The position numbers and the translations under genes were made by a program. This document shows, in pieces, positions 46,601-51,863 of a stretch of 64,000 bases of DNA. The stretch's first letter is position 1. Each line of letters starts with the position of its first letter. The DNA comes from Nelumbo lutea (taxonomy: Eukaryota > Streptophyta > Magnoliopsida > Proteales > Nelumbonaceae): NCBI GenBank assembly GCA_022828595.1, contig JAKGHH010000002.1, positions 46,836,631 to 46,900,630 on the forward strand, written 5' to 3'. The notes beneath the pieces are model-generated. The model saw nothing but the letters and a program-made list of their open reading frames with translations, searched no databases and was not told the origin of the DNA.

Positions 46601-48871
46601 CCATATGGACCAGTATGTAAAGCATGCATATGGGTCCAACATGACCAACAAGTGGTCCCATACAATGTGACCAATATAAGAGAATCACATGTTGGGTGAA
46701 AACATGTAGGGCCCATTAGGACCAACATGACCAACAAATTGGACTGACATATTGGTCTCATTTTCTGCTTGCATTTTCCTTTATGCAAGCAAGAAAAGAA
46801 ACAAAATGGTTTAAAAGTTGAACTAAAATGGAACTATTATTTAACTCGCTAAATTTTATTCATAAGATTTTACTCAGGTAAAACCCTTTTTACTTAAAAA
46901 TAAACAGAGCCTTAGGTAATAAGTCTTGTTTGATTGTCGCCAATAAAAATATCCATATTTTGTTTCTTTGTTTTGTTGGTCAGGGTTAATTTCTATGTTA
47001 TATTGAGTATCATCAGTTTTGTCAATAACAAATAGCAACAATGTGACCCCTGTAACGGTTGTTTCAGGTTCCATTTGATTATTCTGTTCAGAAAGTGTTG
47101 GAGCAATTAAAAATTGTTGCAAAAGGTGATTATACAACATCCAATACAGAGAAGAGGAAGTTTGGAACTATTGTTTTTGCAGCTGTTACTTTACCTGTCG
47201 CAGAGATCAGTAGCCTTCTGAGTAAGGTAGTCTTCCATCTAAATTTTCCTACTAGGTTCTGTGCATTTCTTGAAAGGTGTTAATATTTGTTGACAAGCAC
47301 TGGTGCATGGATATGGACATGGAGGGTCAAAATCCAATGTGTCCAAGTGCCTGACTTAGCTAGATGAGAAAATATGGGCTCATGGGCAGTCTGGGAAAGT
47401 ATATACTATTATAATGGTTCACATCTTTTTTGAATTCTAGCATTGTATACCTGAAAAAATATGTTGTTTTTGTTACTAACATTTTGGAAAATCTATGCTT
47501 CCAGAGAGACATTATATACCAGAAGAGCTTTTCCCAATCACCCCCCCCCCCAATTTGGATTAATTCCACCTAATTGGTTACCACTGTTATGATACTGGTT
47601 GATTGATTTCAAGTTTTTCCCTGTATTGTAGTCGAACCTTAACATTATATATGAAGAATGGCATTCGTCTTATAAATTAGCTGTTCGTTTATGTCAAACA
47701 ATCTAGGAGATAAAAAGGAAATGTTAAGTGTCCTCGAGAATCTGTGGAGTGTTGGACTTCAAGATGTGTCAGAGGTGTCATCCATTTAGGAGAATCCATG
47801 CAACACTTTTTACAAATTCATCTTAGGGAATACAGCTCAGTCCTGCAAGCTTCTTTTTTCTTTTTTTCTTTTTTTTTTTTTTTTTGAACTGTAAAATATT
47901 GTATTAATGAGACAAAAATATACAACTCTTCCCCATAACAACAGAATGCTGTGCAGTGGGCCAGCCTATTAAGGTTCTGCAGCTTTAGACCCATAATCCA
48001 GGCCCTTATCTTTATATTCATGCCCAAATGAATCATCTGCAGACCAGAGTCTGTCTCTGGGGCTGAATATTGAAAGTTTCAAGTTCTTTGTGGCAATTAC
48101 AGCCACGTTGGGGCCAGTCAGGTTTAATGTGCTGGTCCATTTGATGCCTACACTAGAATTGGATAGATCAGGACAACCATACAGTCAAATCCAGATATAT
48201 GAAGGGAATACTGTTTAATCCAAGTTGGAAAGACCAAGACTTTATCCCCCAACCTGCACAGCACAGGTGGAAAAGTAACCTGACCTATAATCTTAGGCAG
48301 ATGTTCCATGATCTTGGTATGTTCTTTAGGCAATCAAGAAAAGTTATTAGATTGGTTGTTTAGGACGGTTAGACATCTGTTCTGGTGTATTTACTTTAGC
48401 ATTATGGATAGGTAATGATGCTTTCTCAGTTCTGATGACACTTTCAAAAAATAACAATTACACATTTCTTTCAAACAGATGGCCGAGAAGAATCCTCAGG
48501 TTAAAGGTTTTCTCAAGGATAAAGATATGGAGAATTCCCTCAAGAAGGCTCATGTGACTCTTGCTCATAAGAGGAGCCATGGTGTCACCGCTGTTGCCAG
48601 TTATGGCGTGTTCCTCCATGGAAATGTCCCAGTTTATCTGACAGCACTGCTCTTTTCTGATAAATTGGCTGCACTTGAGGCAGACCTTGGCTCTGTTGAT
48701 GGTGAGAAAATAATCTCAAAAAACCAGTGGCCCCATGTCACCATATGGACTGGAGAAGGAGTTGCAGCCAAGGAAGCAAACACGCTACCACAGCTTCTTT
48801 CCGAGGGGAAGGCAACACGCATCAACATAGACCCACCAATCGAAATATTAGGAACATTGGATTTTTATTGA
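13601..48871 (+). CDS. RNL: Plant tRNA ligase (RNL/RLG1), 3' part, 13 coding exons
   Basis: Coding exons are 13601-13680, 13998-14063, 14501-14790, 17679-17786, 30324-30421, 30535-30595, 31682-31758, 40924-40995, 41093-41169, 42677-42757, 43918-44020, 47068-47226 and 48479-48871. They join in one frame to 554 residues plus TGA, all with GT-AG borders. The protein is the C-terminal part of the trifunctional plant tRNA ligase: end of the ATP-dependent ligase domain, kinase domain with P-loop GIPGCAKS (fragment residues 146-153), and cyclic phosphodiesterase domain with two HxT motifs, HVTLAH (449) and HVTIWT (510). Known role: it opens 2',3'-cyclic phosphates, phosphorylates 5'-OH ends and seals tRNA exon halves. 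In plants it also joins the IRE1-cleaved bZIP60 mRNA. The adenylation-site exons are not in the window. No stop or frame break was found in the exons despite the transposon-filled introns. Confidence 0.95.
13998..14063 (+). CDS. RNL: RNL exon b
   Basis: 66 nt ([20 protein letters not shown], then EW). Acceptor TTGATAG; donor GTATTG inside the split Trp codon TG/G. Confidence 0.88.
14501..14790 (+). CDS. RNL: RNL exon c, ligase end to start of kinase domain
   Basis: 290 nt. Encodes [16 protein letters not shown], an acidic linker ([14 protein letters not shown]) and the beta-strand GLIVFFPG that leads into the P-loop. The first base of the P-loop Gly codon is here; the rest lies across a 2.9-kb intron. 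Confidence 0.93.
15297..17130 (+). mobile_element. Probable LTR-type repeat in RNL intron 3 (boundaries uncertain)
   Basis: Non-coding repeat-like block opening with TGTAATACCCTTAAACTGG, a start shared by many plant LTRs. It contains GGGCCTAAAGCCCA-type motifs, a diverged internal duplication and a long GA/CT-containing leader-like part. No integrase or RT sequence, primer site or matching 5-bp duplication was found, so it may be a solo LTR of a gypsy-type element, but this is inference from general look only. Confidence 0.35.
16350..16545 (+). repeat. Two diverged tandem units of about 106 bp
   Basis: CAGATAGGATAGGGT... at 16350 and CAGATAAGATAAGGGTT... at 16456 are parallel units, each ending in CACC/AACCTCCTAATGGGATTAGGA-like sequence. 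Confidence 0.6.
17679..17786 (+). CDS. RNL: RNL exon d, kinase P-loop
   Basis: 108 nt after CACTTCAG. Completes the nucleotide-binding loop G-I-P-G-C-A-K-S (G-x-x-G-x-x-K-S), followed by [20 protein letters not shown] and SLMGDLIKG. It is followed by a 12.5-kb intron. Confidence 0.95.
18190..18570 (+). mobile_element. LINE 3' fragment (RNase H start)
   Basis: Starts like WEERNG and continues [21 protein letters not shown] then [20 protein letters not shown]. It is the same region as the LINE pieces at 12583 and 26838, and is cut at about 18560. Stops and frame breaks are present. Confidence 0.65.
18573..18720. repeat. Repeats of the AAGGCnnAAGCCT type
   Basis: Clustered AAGGCTTAAGCCT, AGGCGCAAGC, GAGGCGTAGCC and AAAGGCGTAAGCCTC motifs. 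Similar motif-rich ends occur in the hAT-like element at 44101. No paired terminus was found, so this is probably a fragment. Confidence 0.4.
19045..19319 (-). repeat. Element A 3' LTR
   Basis: 275 bases; sense start TGTTGTTAGGG, sense end GAAAGAAAACA. It is related to the LTRs of element B (32199, 38151) through the shared GAGAGTCAAAA block. It includes a GA-rich tract at 19059-19110. Confidence 0.75.
19321..19328 (-). promoter_or_regulatory. Element A polypurine tract
   Basis: TCCCCCTC on the plus strand reads GAGGGGGA in the element's sense direction, one base before the LTR. Confidence 0.75.
19330..20925 (-). pseudogene. Element A reverse transcriptase and RNase H
   Basis: Reads from [16 protein letters not shown] (20925 downward) through [38 protein letters not shown], then a stop replacing Gln at about 20473. 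It goes on to [17 protein letters not shown], catalytic YVDD (about 20270), [13 protein letters not shown] motifs and RNase [14 protein letters not shown] further stop replaces Gln at 19411, and single frame interruptions lie near 19690. The apparent start around 20953 is an artefact of copia-2 LTR sequence. Confidence 0.88.
20921..20925 (+). repeat. Target-site duplication of copia-2, left
   Basis: TTGGG, repeated exactly at 26791-26795. Removing one copy and the element restores element A's reading frame. Confidence 0.9.
20926..21282 (+). repeat. copia-2 5' LTR
   Basis: 357 bases from TGTAGAGAAGATGGGCCG to GTTTTTCTTCT, followed directly by the primer site. It contains a (GA)n run at 21112-21120. 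Confidence 0.88.
21283..21294 (+). promoter_or_regulatory. copia-2 primer-binding site
   Basis: TGGTATCAGAGC, initiator tRNA-Met type. The 21295-22127 stretch after it is the untranslated leader with no gene. Confidence 0.88.
22128..23280 (+). pseudogene. copia-2 gag, with one stop and a deletion at its 3' side
   Basis: Starts [11 protein letters not shown] at 22128, contains [18 protein letters not shown] and [13 protein letters not shown], a stop at 22689, then continues in frame through [16 protein letters not shown] to the zinc knuckle [14 protein letters not shown] (about 22903-22944). After [12 protein letters not shown] the sequence passes directly to [19 protein letters not shown]. 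The protease D-S-G segment that should lie between (present in element B as [11 protein letters not shown]) is missing. Confidence 0.85.
23287..23502 (+). repeat. In-frame 108-bp tandem duplication in copia-2
   Basis: CATGTACCTAGACTRAATAC... occurs at 23287 and again at 23395, each unit 108 bases (36 codons: [20 protein letters not shown] and 16 more). The copies differ at only a few positions, so the duplication is recent or homogenised. Confidence 0.92.
23503..24240 (+). pseudogene. copia-2 integrase
   Basis: [18 protein letters not shown] and CESCELSKH form the HHCC-type zinc region. The core residues appear in [24 protein letters not shown] and [11 protein letters not shown] (D, D, E). 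A stop replaces the first Gln of the last motif at about 24092, and a frame change near 23515-23620 disconnects it from gag. Confidence 0.88.
24241..26507 (+). pseudogene. copia-2 reverse transcriptase and RNase H
   Basis: The linker runs to [22 protein letters not shown], then [20 protein letters not shown], a stop at 25160 (Gln to stop) and another at 25400 in the LKQ motif. The catalytic [11 protein letters not shown] is at about 25529, [11 protein letters not shown] at 25630, and there is a frame break near 25975. RNase H reads [41 protein letters not shown], ending at 26507 just inside the 3' LTR. Confidence 0.9.
26478..26486 (+). promoter_or_regulatory. copia-2 polypurine tract
   Basis: GAGGGGGAG immediately before the 3' LTR. 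Confidence 0.82.
26487..26790 (+). repeat. copia-2 3' LTR
   Basis: 304 bases, starting TTTAGAGAAGATGGG (TG changed to TT). It lacks about 53 bases present near the start of the 5' LTR and is followed by the TTGGG duplication at 26791-26795. Confidence 0.88.
26838..27847 (-). mobile_element. 5'-truncated LINE with target-site duplication, inside element A
   Basis: On the minus strand it encodes a zf-RVT-like end ([20 protein letters not shown], 27720 downward), [12 protein letters not shown], then RNase H ([20 protein letters not shown], 27280 downward, ending IIEGDS), and closes in a poly-A tail seen as poly-T at about 26832-26848. Flanks CCTGACTCTCTTTCTTT (26821) and CCTGACTCCCTTTCTTT (27848) are a 16-17-bp duplication with one mismatch. 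Reverse transcriptase and everything upstream is missing. Confidence 0.9.
27848..28490 (-). pseudogene. Element A integrase end and linker
   Basis: Minus strand: [35 protein letters not shown] and HMPSRVLN (28460-28340), then [12 protein letters not shown] and [18 protein letters not shown] variable linker ends [10 protein letters not shown] at the LINE duplication. Truncated at about 28490 by unrelated sequence. Confidence 0.82.
28494..28640. repeat. Unclassified retroposon-like tail next to truncated element A
   Basis: Short block reading GGCTCAGTTGTAATTTGTG..., ending TTTTTTAATAAAACTC near A-rich sequence. It resembles 3' ends of plant LINEs, but there is no coding evidence. Confidence 0.3.
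28819..28986 (+). repeat. 84-bp tandem duplication
   Basis: Two near-identical 84-base units at 28819 and 28903, each with TTTCCACCCCAATTCCCACT and GAGATGTATG. They lie in RNL intron 4, not in an element I recognise. Confidence 0.92.
29460..29700. repeat. Interleaved direct repeats in RNL intron 4
   Basis: CAAACTACATAACTTATTGT occurs at 29465 with a close copy 55 bases on. GGGTCATGATGTGGGTCACA at about 29580 recurs with small changes at about 29638. A poly-T run (29702-29719) follows. Origin unknown. Confidence 0.5.
30324..30421 (+). CDS. RNL: RNL exon e, kinase domain
   Basis: 98 nt: [20 protein letters not shown], then [12 protein letters not shown]. Acceptor CCACAG and donor GTAAGC. It completes the Gly codon begun at 17786 across 12.5 kb of intron. 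Confidence 0.95.
30535..30595 (+). CDS. RNL: RNL exon f, kinase domain
   Basis: 61 nt: [20 protein letters not shown] plus split Gly. Donor GTTATT is weaker than usual but required by the frame. Confidence 0.92.
31682..31758 (+). CDS. RNL: RNL exon g, kinase domain
   Basis: 77 nt: [20 protein letters not shown] then RVNHP. It is followed by a 9.2-kb intron containing element B. Confidence 0.94.
32199..32280 (-). repeat. Element B partial 3' LTR
   Basis: 82 bases matching 38151-38235 (TGTTTTCMAAGG start, GAGAGTCAAAAGTTCTGGCT block), cut by the inverted-repeat element at 32283. Confidence 0.75.
32283..33617. mobile_element. Non-autonomous Mutator-like element (MULE-1) with long inverted ends
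   Basis: Left end GGGCAAATTTCCTGAAGTACT... through TTTAGGAAATTGACC, CTGTTTACATATTGTCTTAAA and TTTTCTGACAATTGAC (32283-32410). The right end, reverse-complemented from 33617, repeats these blocks, with an internal duplication of an ACAAACTCTACCCCTACTGT unit. The outermost 25 bases or so of the right end are missing, and no flanking duplication remains. The 32.7-33.4 kb interior has no recognisable transposase. The terminal style (GGG-AAATT...) is that of plant Mutator-like elements. Confidence 0.7.
33620..34866 (-). pseudogene. Element B integrase end and reverse transcriptase
   Basis: Minus strand: [12 protein letters not shown] (34860), linker with [20 protein letters not shown] (34290-34250), [13 protein letters not shown] with [55 protein letters not shown], and the catalytic YVDDIVITG at about 33670-33645. 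Frame breaks are many and the RT stops at the MULE-1 border. Integrase sequence upstream (35280-34870) is heavily decayed. Confidence 0.82.
35409..35914 (-). pseudogene. Element B protease region
   Basis: Minus strand: [20 protein letters not shown] (about 35705-35640) shows an intact copia protease D-S-G. After a frame change come [15 protein letters not shown] and [15 protein letters not shown]. The intact D-S-G here shows what copia-1 and copia-2 have lost. Confidence 0.8.
36210..37606 (-). pseudogene. Element B gag, interrupted
   Basis: N-terminal gag at 37490-37200 ([32 protein letters not shown] style motif). The C-terminal part is at 36280-36210 ([18 protein letters not shown]). Between them about 800 bases of non-gag sequence hold a local duplication. 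Confidence 0.65.
36766..36947. repeat. Duplication of an 83-bp unit, spacing 99 bp
   Basis: CTATCTCTTGGACTACACAT... at 36766 and CTATCTCTTGTATCCACATA... at 36865, both ending in CACTACCCATGG-like sequence. Confidence 0.75.
38151..38314 (-). repeat. Element B 5' LTR
   Basis: 164 bases; sense start TGATGTAATATCTCAG, sense end CCTTGGAAAACA, followed by TGGTACCAAAGCAGGA, a mutated form of the TGGTATCAGAGC primer site. Confidence 0.7.
38520..38700. repeat. Local repeats around TATAGATCTACA
   Basis: TATAGATCTACARAAG-type sequence occurs at about 38535, 38638 and 38675, with CTTACAAGTGGACA variants between. It is repetitive intron sequence with no gene. Confidence 0.4.
39345..39920. mobile_element. 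Possible hAT-like non-autonomous element
   Basis: Left end CGTGTTTTAAAAGCTCAAGG and right end (reversed) CAGTGATTTAAAAGGCATGC are similar, with AT-rich sequence between. No clean 8-bp duplication was found. Confidence 0.4.
40924..40995 (+). CDS. RNL: RNL exon h
   Basis: 72 nt: [20 protein letters not shown] then YEGK. Phase-0 borders; acceptor TTTTTAAAG, donor GTATGG. Confidence 0.93.
41093..41169 (+). CDS. RNL: RNL exon i
   Basis: 77 nt: [20 protein letters not shown] then LLNAD and a split Arg. Acceptor CTTTCTAG, donor GTCAGT. Confidence 0.93.
41590..42175 (+). mobile_element. LINE 3' fragment in RNL intron 9
   Basis: Plus strand, frame-broken: zf-RVT-like [20 protein letters not shown] at 41730, a jump (deletion) to RNase H sequence around [16 protein letters not shown], then a tail with CTGTGTTGTAATTTATAATT, AATAAACGAA and A-rich end at about 42175. 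Confidence 0.7.
42677..42757 (+). CDS. RNL: RNL exon j
   Basis: 81 nt: [20 protein letters not shown] then HTNKHG and a split Arg at each edge. Acceptor CATCTGCAG, donor GTAAAT. Confidence 0.94.
43918..44020 (+). CDS. RNL: RNL exon k
   Basis: 103 nt: [20 protein letters not shown] then [14 protein letters not shown], ending in phase 0 at GTATGT. Confidence 0.94.
44101..44717. mobile_element. hAT-like non-autonomous element in RNL intron 11
   Basis: 617 bases bounded by CATAGTTGTCAAGG and, inverted, CATAGTTTTCAAGG. Flanks share GTTGGTT (44094-44100 and 44718-44724), a 7-bp match consistent with a decayed 8-bp hAT duplication. Ends are rich in GGCGACGCC-like motifs; the right arm has a run of 14 C. 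No transposase; an AT-rich centre. Confidence 0.75.
45876..45895. repeat. (GA)n microsatellite
   Basis: About ten GA units in intron 11. Confidence 0.9.
46440..46790. repeat. Degenerate repeats of GGGACCAACATG type
   Basis: Variants of GGACCAACATGACCAACAAR occur at about 46580, 46635 and 46718, among related GGTCCATAT-like words. Intronic, no gene. Confidence 0.4.
47068..47226 (+). CDS. RNL: RNL exon l, start of cyclic phosphodiesterase domain
   Basis: 159 nt: [40 protein letters not shown] and SLLSK. The IVFAAVTL strand begins the 2H phosphoesterase-type fold. Acceptor TTGTTTCAG, donor GTAGTC. Confidence 0.95.
47853..48340 (-). repeat. Possible retroposed fragment with poly-A tail (poly-T at 47853-47885)
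   Basis: A long T-rich run followed by a minus-strand stretch with a partly open, stop-containing frame and CATTAATACAATATTTTAC just before the A tail, as in plant LINE 3' ends. Family not recognised. Confidence 0.35.
48479..48871 (+). CDS. RNL: RNL last exon, cyclic phosphodiesterase domain
   Basis: 393 nt ending at TGA 48869-48871. Contains both catalytic H-x-T motifs, HVTLAH at about 48551 and HVTIWT at about 48734, and ends [12 protein letters not shown]. The exon opens with an ATG, but this is an internal Met joined in phase 0 to exon l, not a gene start. Confidence 0.97.
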   Translation: MAEKNPQVKGFLKDKDMENSLKKAHVTLAHKRSHGVTAVASYGVFLHGNVPVYLTALLFSDKLAALEADLGSVDGEKIISKNQWPHVTIWTGEGVAAKEANTLPQLLSEGKATRINIDPPIEILGTLDFY

Positions 48872-49076
48872 ATTCTTGGTGAGTTTAGTTTACATATGAA
48901 CTGTCTGGGTCTTGTGTTGCTTTTCAAATGTCTCTACATCCTGGATAACTTAACCACTTCCTCCTTGGATTTTGCGGGTATGGGATAAAACGGAAGGATG
49001 CCGTGGGGAAAGGGAAAATTTTTGTATAGACTATATCATATAGCTTAGAGGTGTACATTTTGTCAAATTACGATAG

Positions 49077-49082
49077 AATAAA
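49077..49082 (+). terminator. Candidate polyadenylation signal of RNL
   Basis: AATAAA 206 bases after the stop codon, in T/A-rich sequence; a plausible 3' UTR end. Confidence 0.5.
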
Positions 49083-49193
49083 AAACAAATAGTTCAATTT
49101 ATCAAGCTCTTCCCAAGTTTGTGTTGCTCTTGATTAGTGGTGGACATGACCCCTCCAATAAACATAGGAAATTCTTATTTAACAATTTAACAT

Positions 49194-49885
49194 GGGAAAT
49201 TAAAACATACCCTGGGTTTTTATAAATTGACTAAAACATACCTTGAGTTTTTCAAGTAGACTTAATATACCTTTTGACTCTTTTACCGTTTGATTCTTTC
49301 AAATTTTTAAAATATACCCTAAAACTTTCAAACTCATTGATGGTGGACGTATCAGATTGCCTCTATTTTTCGGGGCACATTTGAGTCAATCTATAAAAAC
49401 TCGAAACTGTGGATTGGAACGATCAAACAAGACAAATTGGTGGGCCCATCTCACCATGGGAAAACAGCTTAATAAAAGGCACTTGTCTGTTTATTTTTGT
49501 ATTAGGTGTCAGTGAGGTTGTTTGGTATCTATGCTGCCTATTAATGGAAAAGAAATGAGAATAAGCCTAATAAAGATTAAGGGAAAAGTGGAAAAGTGGA
49601 AATCAAAAAATTGCAACGCTAACCAGTAACCATTGCTATTTTTAAAAGAAAATTGAGATGAGATATGAGAAGCCTCTTGCCTTCATTCTGTTTCTCTGAA
49701 ACCAATAACCAAAGCATATATTTGGTTCTCCTTTGTTGCAGCACCTTCAGCCTTCAACCAAAATTGAATTGTTTTTTGTTTTGAGACATTGTTACAAGAT
49801 GAACAAAATGCCACAAACAAAGATCAATTTATGTTCAAGTCATTTTAAAAAATTTAGGGTACATTTTAAGTCAATTTAGGCTGTA
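49194..49885. repeat. Fold-back / Mutator-type terminal repeats between the convergent genes
   Basis: GGGAAATTAAAACATACCCT followed by GGGTTTTTATAAATTGACT recurs inverted near 49365-49400 (GAGTCAATCTATAAAAACTC) and more loosely near 49845-49885. The opening resembles the ends of the Mutator-like elements here. 49886-51143 has no gene; it carries only AT-rich intergenic sequence and the IQD 3' flank. Confidence 0.45.
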
Positions 49886-51143
49886 CTTGGCTTGAAGGAA
49901 AAGATGGGGAAAAGGTAAAAAAACATAGTTTAAGTTTGTATAATTTCTTCGCCCTTTCCTCCCTTTTTTAACATTTTCTTTCGAACCAAACACAGCCTTA
50001 AAGTTCTAGCTATATGGAAAATTTTGGCTTTCCTAATGCAGTCTGCAACGTGCAATCTGCTTCGATCTTTCATTTTTGAAGACTTACGAGTTTTACAACA
50101 GGTTCCCATGGGTGATGTATCTCTAGACCCCGGACTTCGCCATACGAAGAATGTAACGTGCGAGGATTAGAACTGATAAAGGTGCAATCGGTCTGACCAG
50201 GTTATAAATGTCGTTCTTATTTCTTAAGATGGCGGAAGCTCATCTGCAGCGACCACGTCATACAAATTCCAGGTGATATGCGTTTTTTAGCCCATGTTTG
50301 GGAGTGCTTAATTTTAAGCGCTTATTAAAATAAGCACGCACTTGTGGTCAGGATAAGTGGACAACACCAATAAATGCTTATTAGCGTTTGGTAAGTAAAC
50401 CCCACTAAATGCTTATGAATATAAATAAATTTATTTTGACACCGGTGCGTATTTTTAGGCACTGATTCATCTTGGCCTGTCATGTGATTTTTAAAATGCT
50501 CATGGTAGACACTTTTTCACCAAATATGGACTAAGATCACTAACGTGTCCAACTGTCCATACTCCATATTTAAGACGATTACGATTCCGACCGGATTCAA
50601 ATTCGATATTAAACCATATAAACCATAAAGGAATCGATCACGAATGCTGCTGGATCTCATTTCAATCTGGCCCGATTATATATCCCTTATTACGGACATT
50701 AAACCCATTCAACCATATTTACCCAAAAATAACATATAGAGCATCAGGCCACACCTCTTACAACAAATGATTTCTTCCATTCAAGTAAACGAATGATACA
50801 AAAATAAAATCACAAGCGTTTGTTTTAGAGAACCAATACAAAGAATCGGGTTCTTATCTAATTTCAGAATATCAATGGAACCAACCCAAAACAACATGAA
50901 AACAAAAAATAACAGAAACAGGGAAGAAACCTCCGGAAAAATACTACGAAAACATATAAAATTAAAGAAAAAAGGCAGAAGAATAATTTCAACCAATCCA
51001 GATTCTACTACACAATAAATAAGAGAGCTCTAAAATAGTTGAAGAAACCAACCTGATCACTTCTTCCTGTTTCCCCTCTTCTTGAGATCCCTCTAACCCA
51101 TGCGTGTGTCTTGTCTTCTGCTCCCCATTTGATCAGGTGCCAA

Positions 51144-51863
51144 CTACCTGCTCCCTCCATTGCTCACACTGTGCTCTGCAGGTATGCCAATGTCTTTAAT
51201 GGAGCTGGTGTCCACCTTGGGCGGACCTGAATGTCGCCTAAACGCCGCTGGGGAAGCTGGGTAAGACAGACGCTTCTTAACAGACCCTGCAGATCCTTTC
51301 TCCGGGGTCCCGGTTCCATTCTTCTCTAACCCCAATGGGCTCTGCAATCGTGTTTTAGCCTTTGCAGACTCGGTGGGTGCCATGTAGCTTGGGACAGATG
51401 GAGAGCTCGCCAGGCTCTCATCATCTCGCACTGATGACCCTGCAATACTGTGCCGCCGATGCTTCTCTGACTGCATGCTGAACATGCTCCTTGAGTCATC
51501 ATCCTGACCCCACAAGCTCCCCCCTGGACTTGCCATATTCAATTTCCCAGCTACTGATGATGAAGCTGCTTTGGAAGGAGTTGATGGGGATTGGCGGGTA
51601 GCAGAGCGGCTTGGTTTTTGGGCTGTTGGTGAAGGCTTTTCAGCATTGAGCTCACGACGAGCATAAGCTTTGCTGATTTCTCCTCCAACACTGCGGCTTG
51701 CACTTATTACAGATGCTTGGTCATTGTTGAGCTCTTTCTCTGTCATGCTACGACTCTCCCATGGCCGGGCTGCCATCCATCTCTCTAGCCAACTCCATCC
51801 CCAGTGAGGATTGTTTGGATCCATAAATGTTGGGTTAACAGATCTTGAATTCTTCCACATTTG
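51144..51863 (-). CDS. IQD last exon (exon 5)
   Basis: 720 nt, residues 258-496: [39 protein letters not shown], Ser/Lys-rich disordered tail with DUF4005-like block, ending SNGGSR and TAG. Confidence 0.95.
   Translation of the reverse strand, partial: QMWKNSRSVNPTFMDPNNPHWGWSWLERWMAARPWESRSMTEKELNNDQASVISASRSVGGEISKAYARRELNAEKPSPTAQKPSRSATRQSPSTPSKAASSSVAGKLNMASPGGSLWGQDDDSRSMFSMQSEKHRRHSIAGSSVRDDESLASSPSVPSYMAPTESAKAKTRLQSPLGLEKNGTGTPEKGSAGSVKKRLSYPASPAAFRRHSGPPKVDTSSIKDIGIPAEHSVSNGGSR

Noticed and set aside
46458..46788. Frames rich in Gly/His/Met around 46.5 kb
   Set aside because: They come from degenerate GGTCCAACATG-type repeats in intron 11.
48634..48828. Minus-strand open frame under the last tRNA ligase exon
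   Set aside because: Shadow of the real exon, whose HxT motifs and splicing are convincing.
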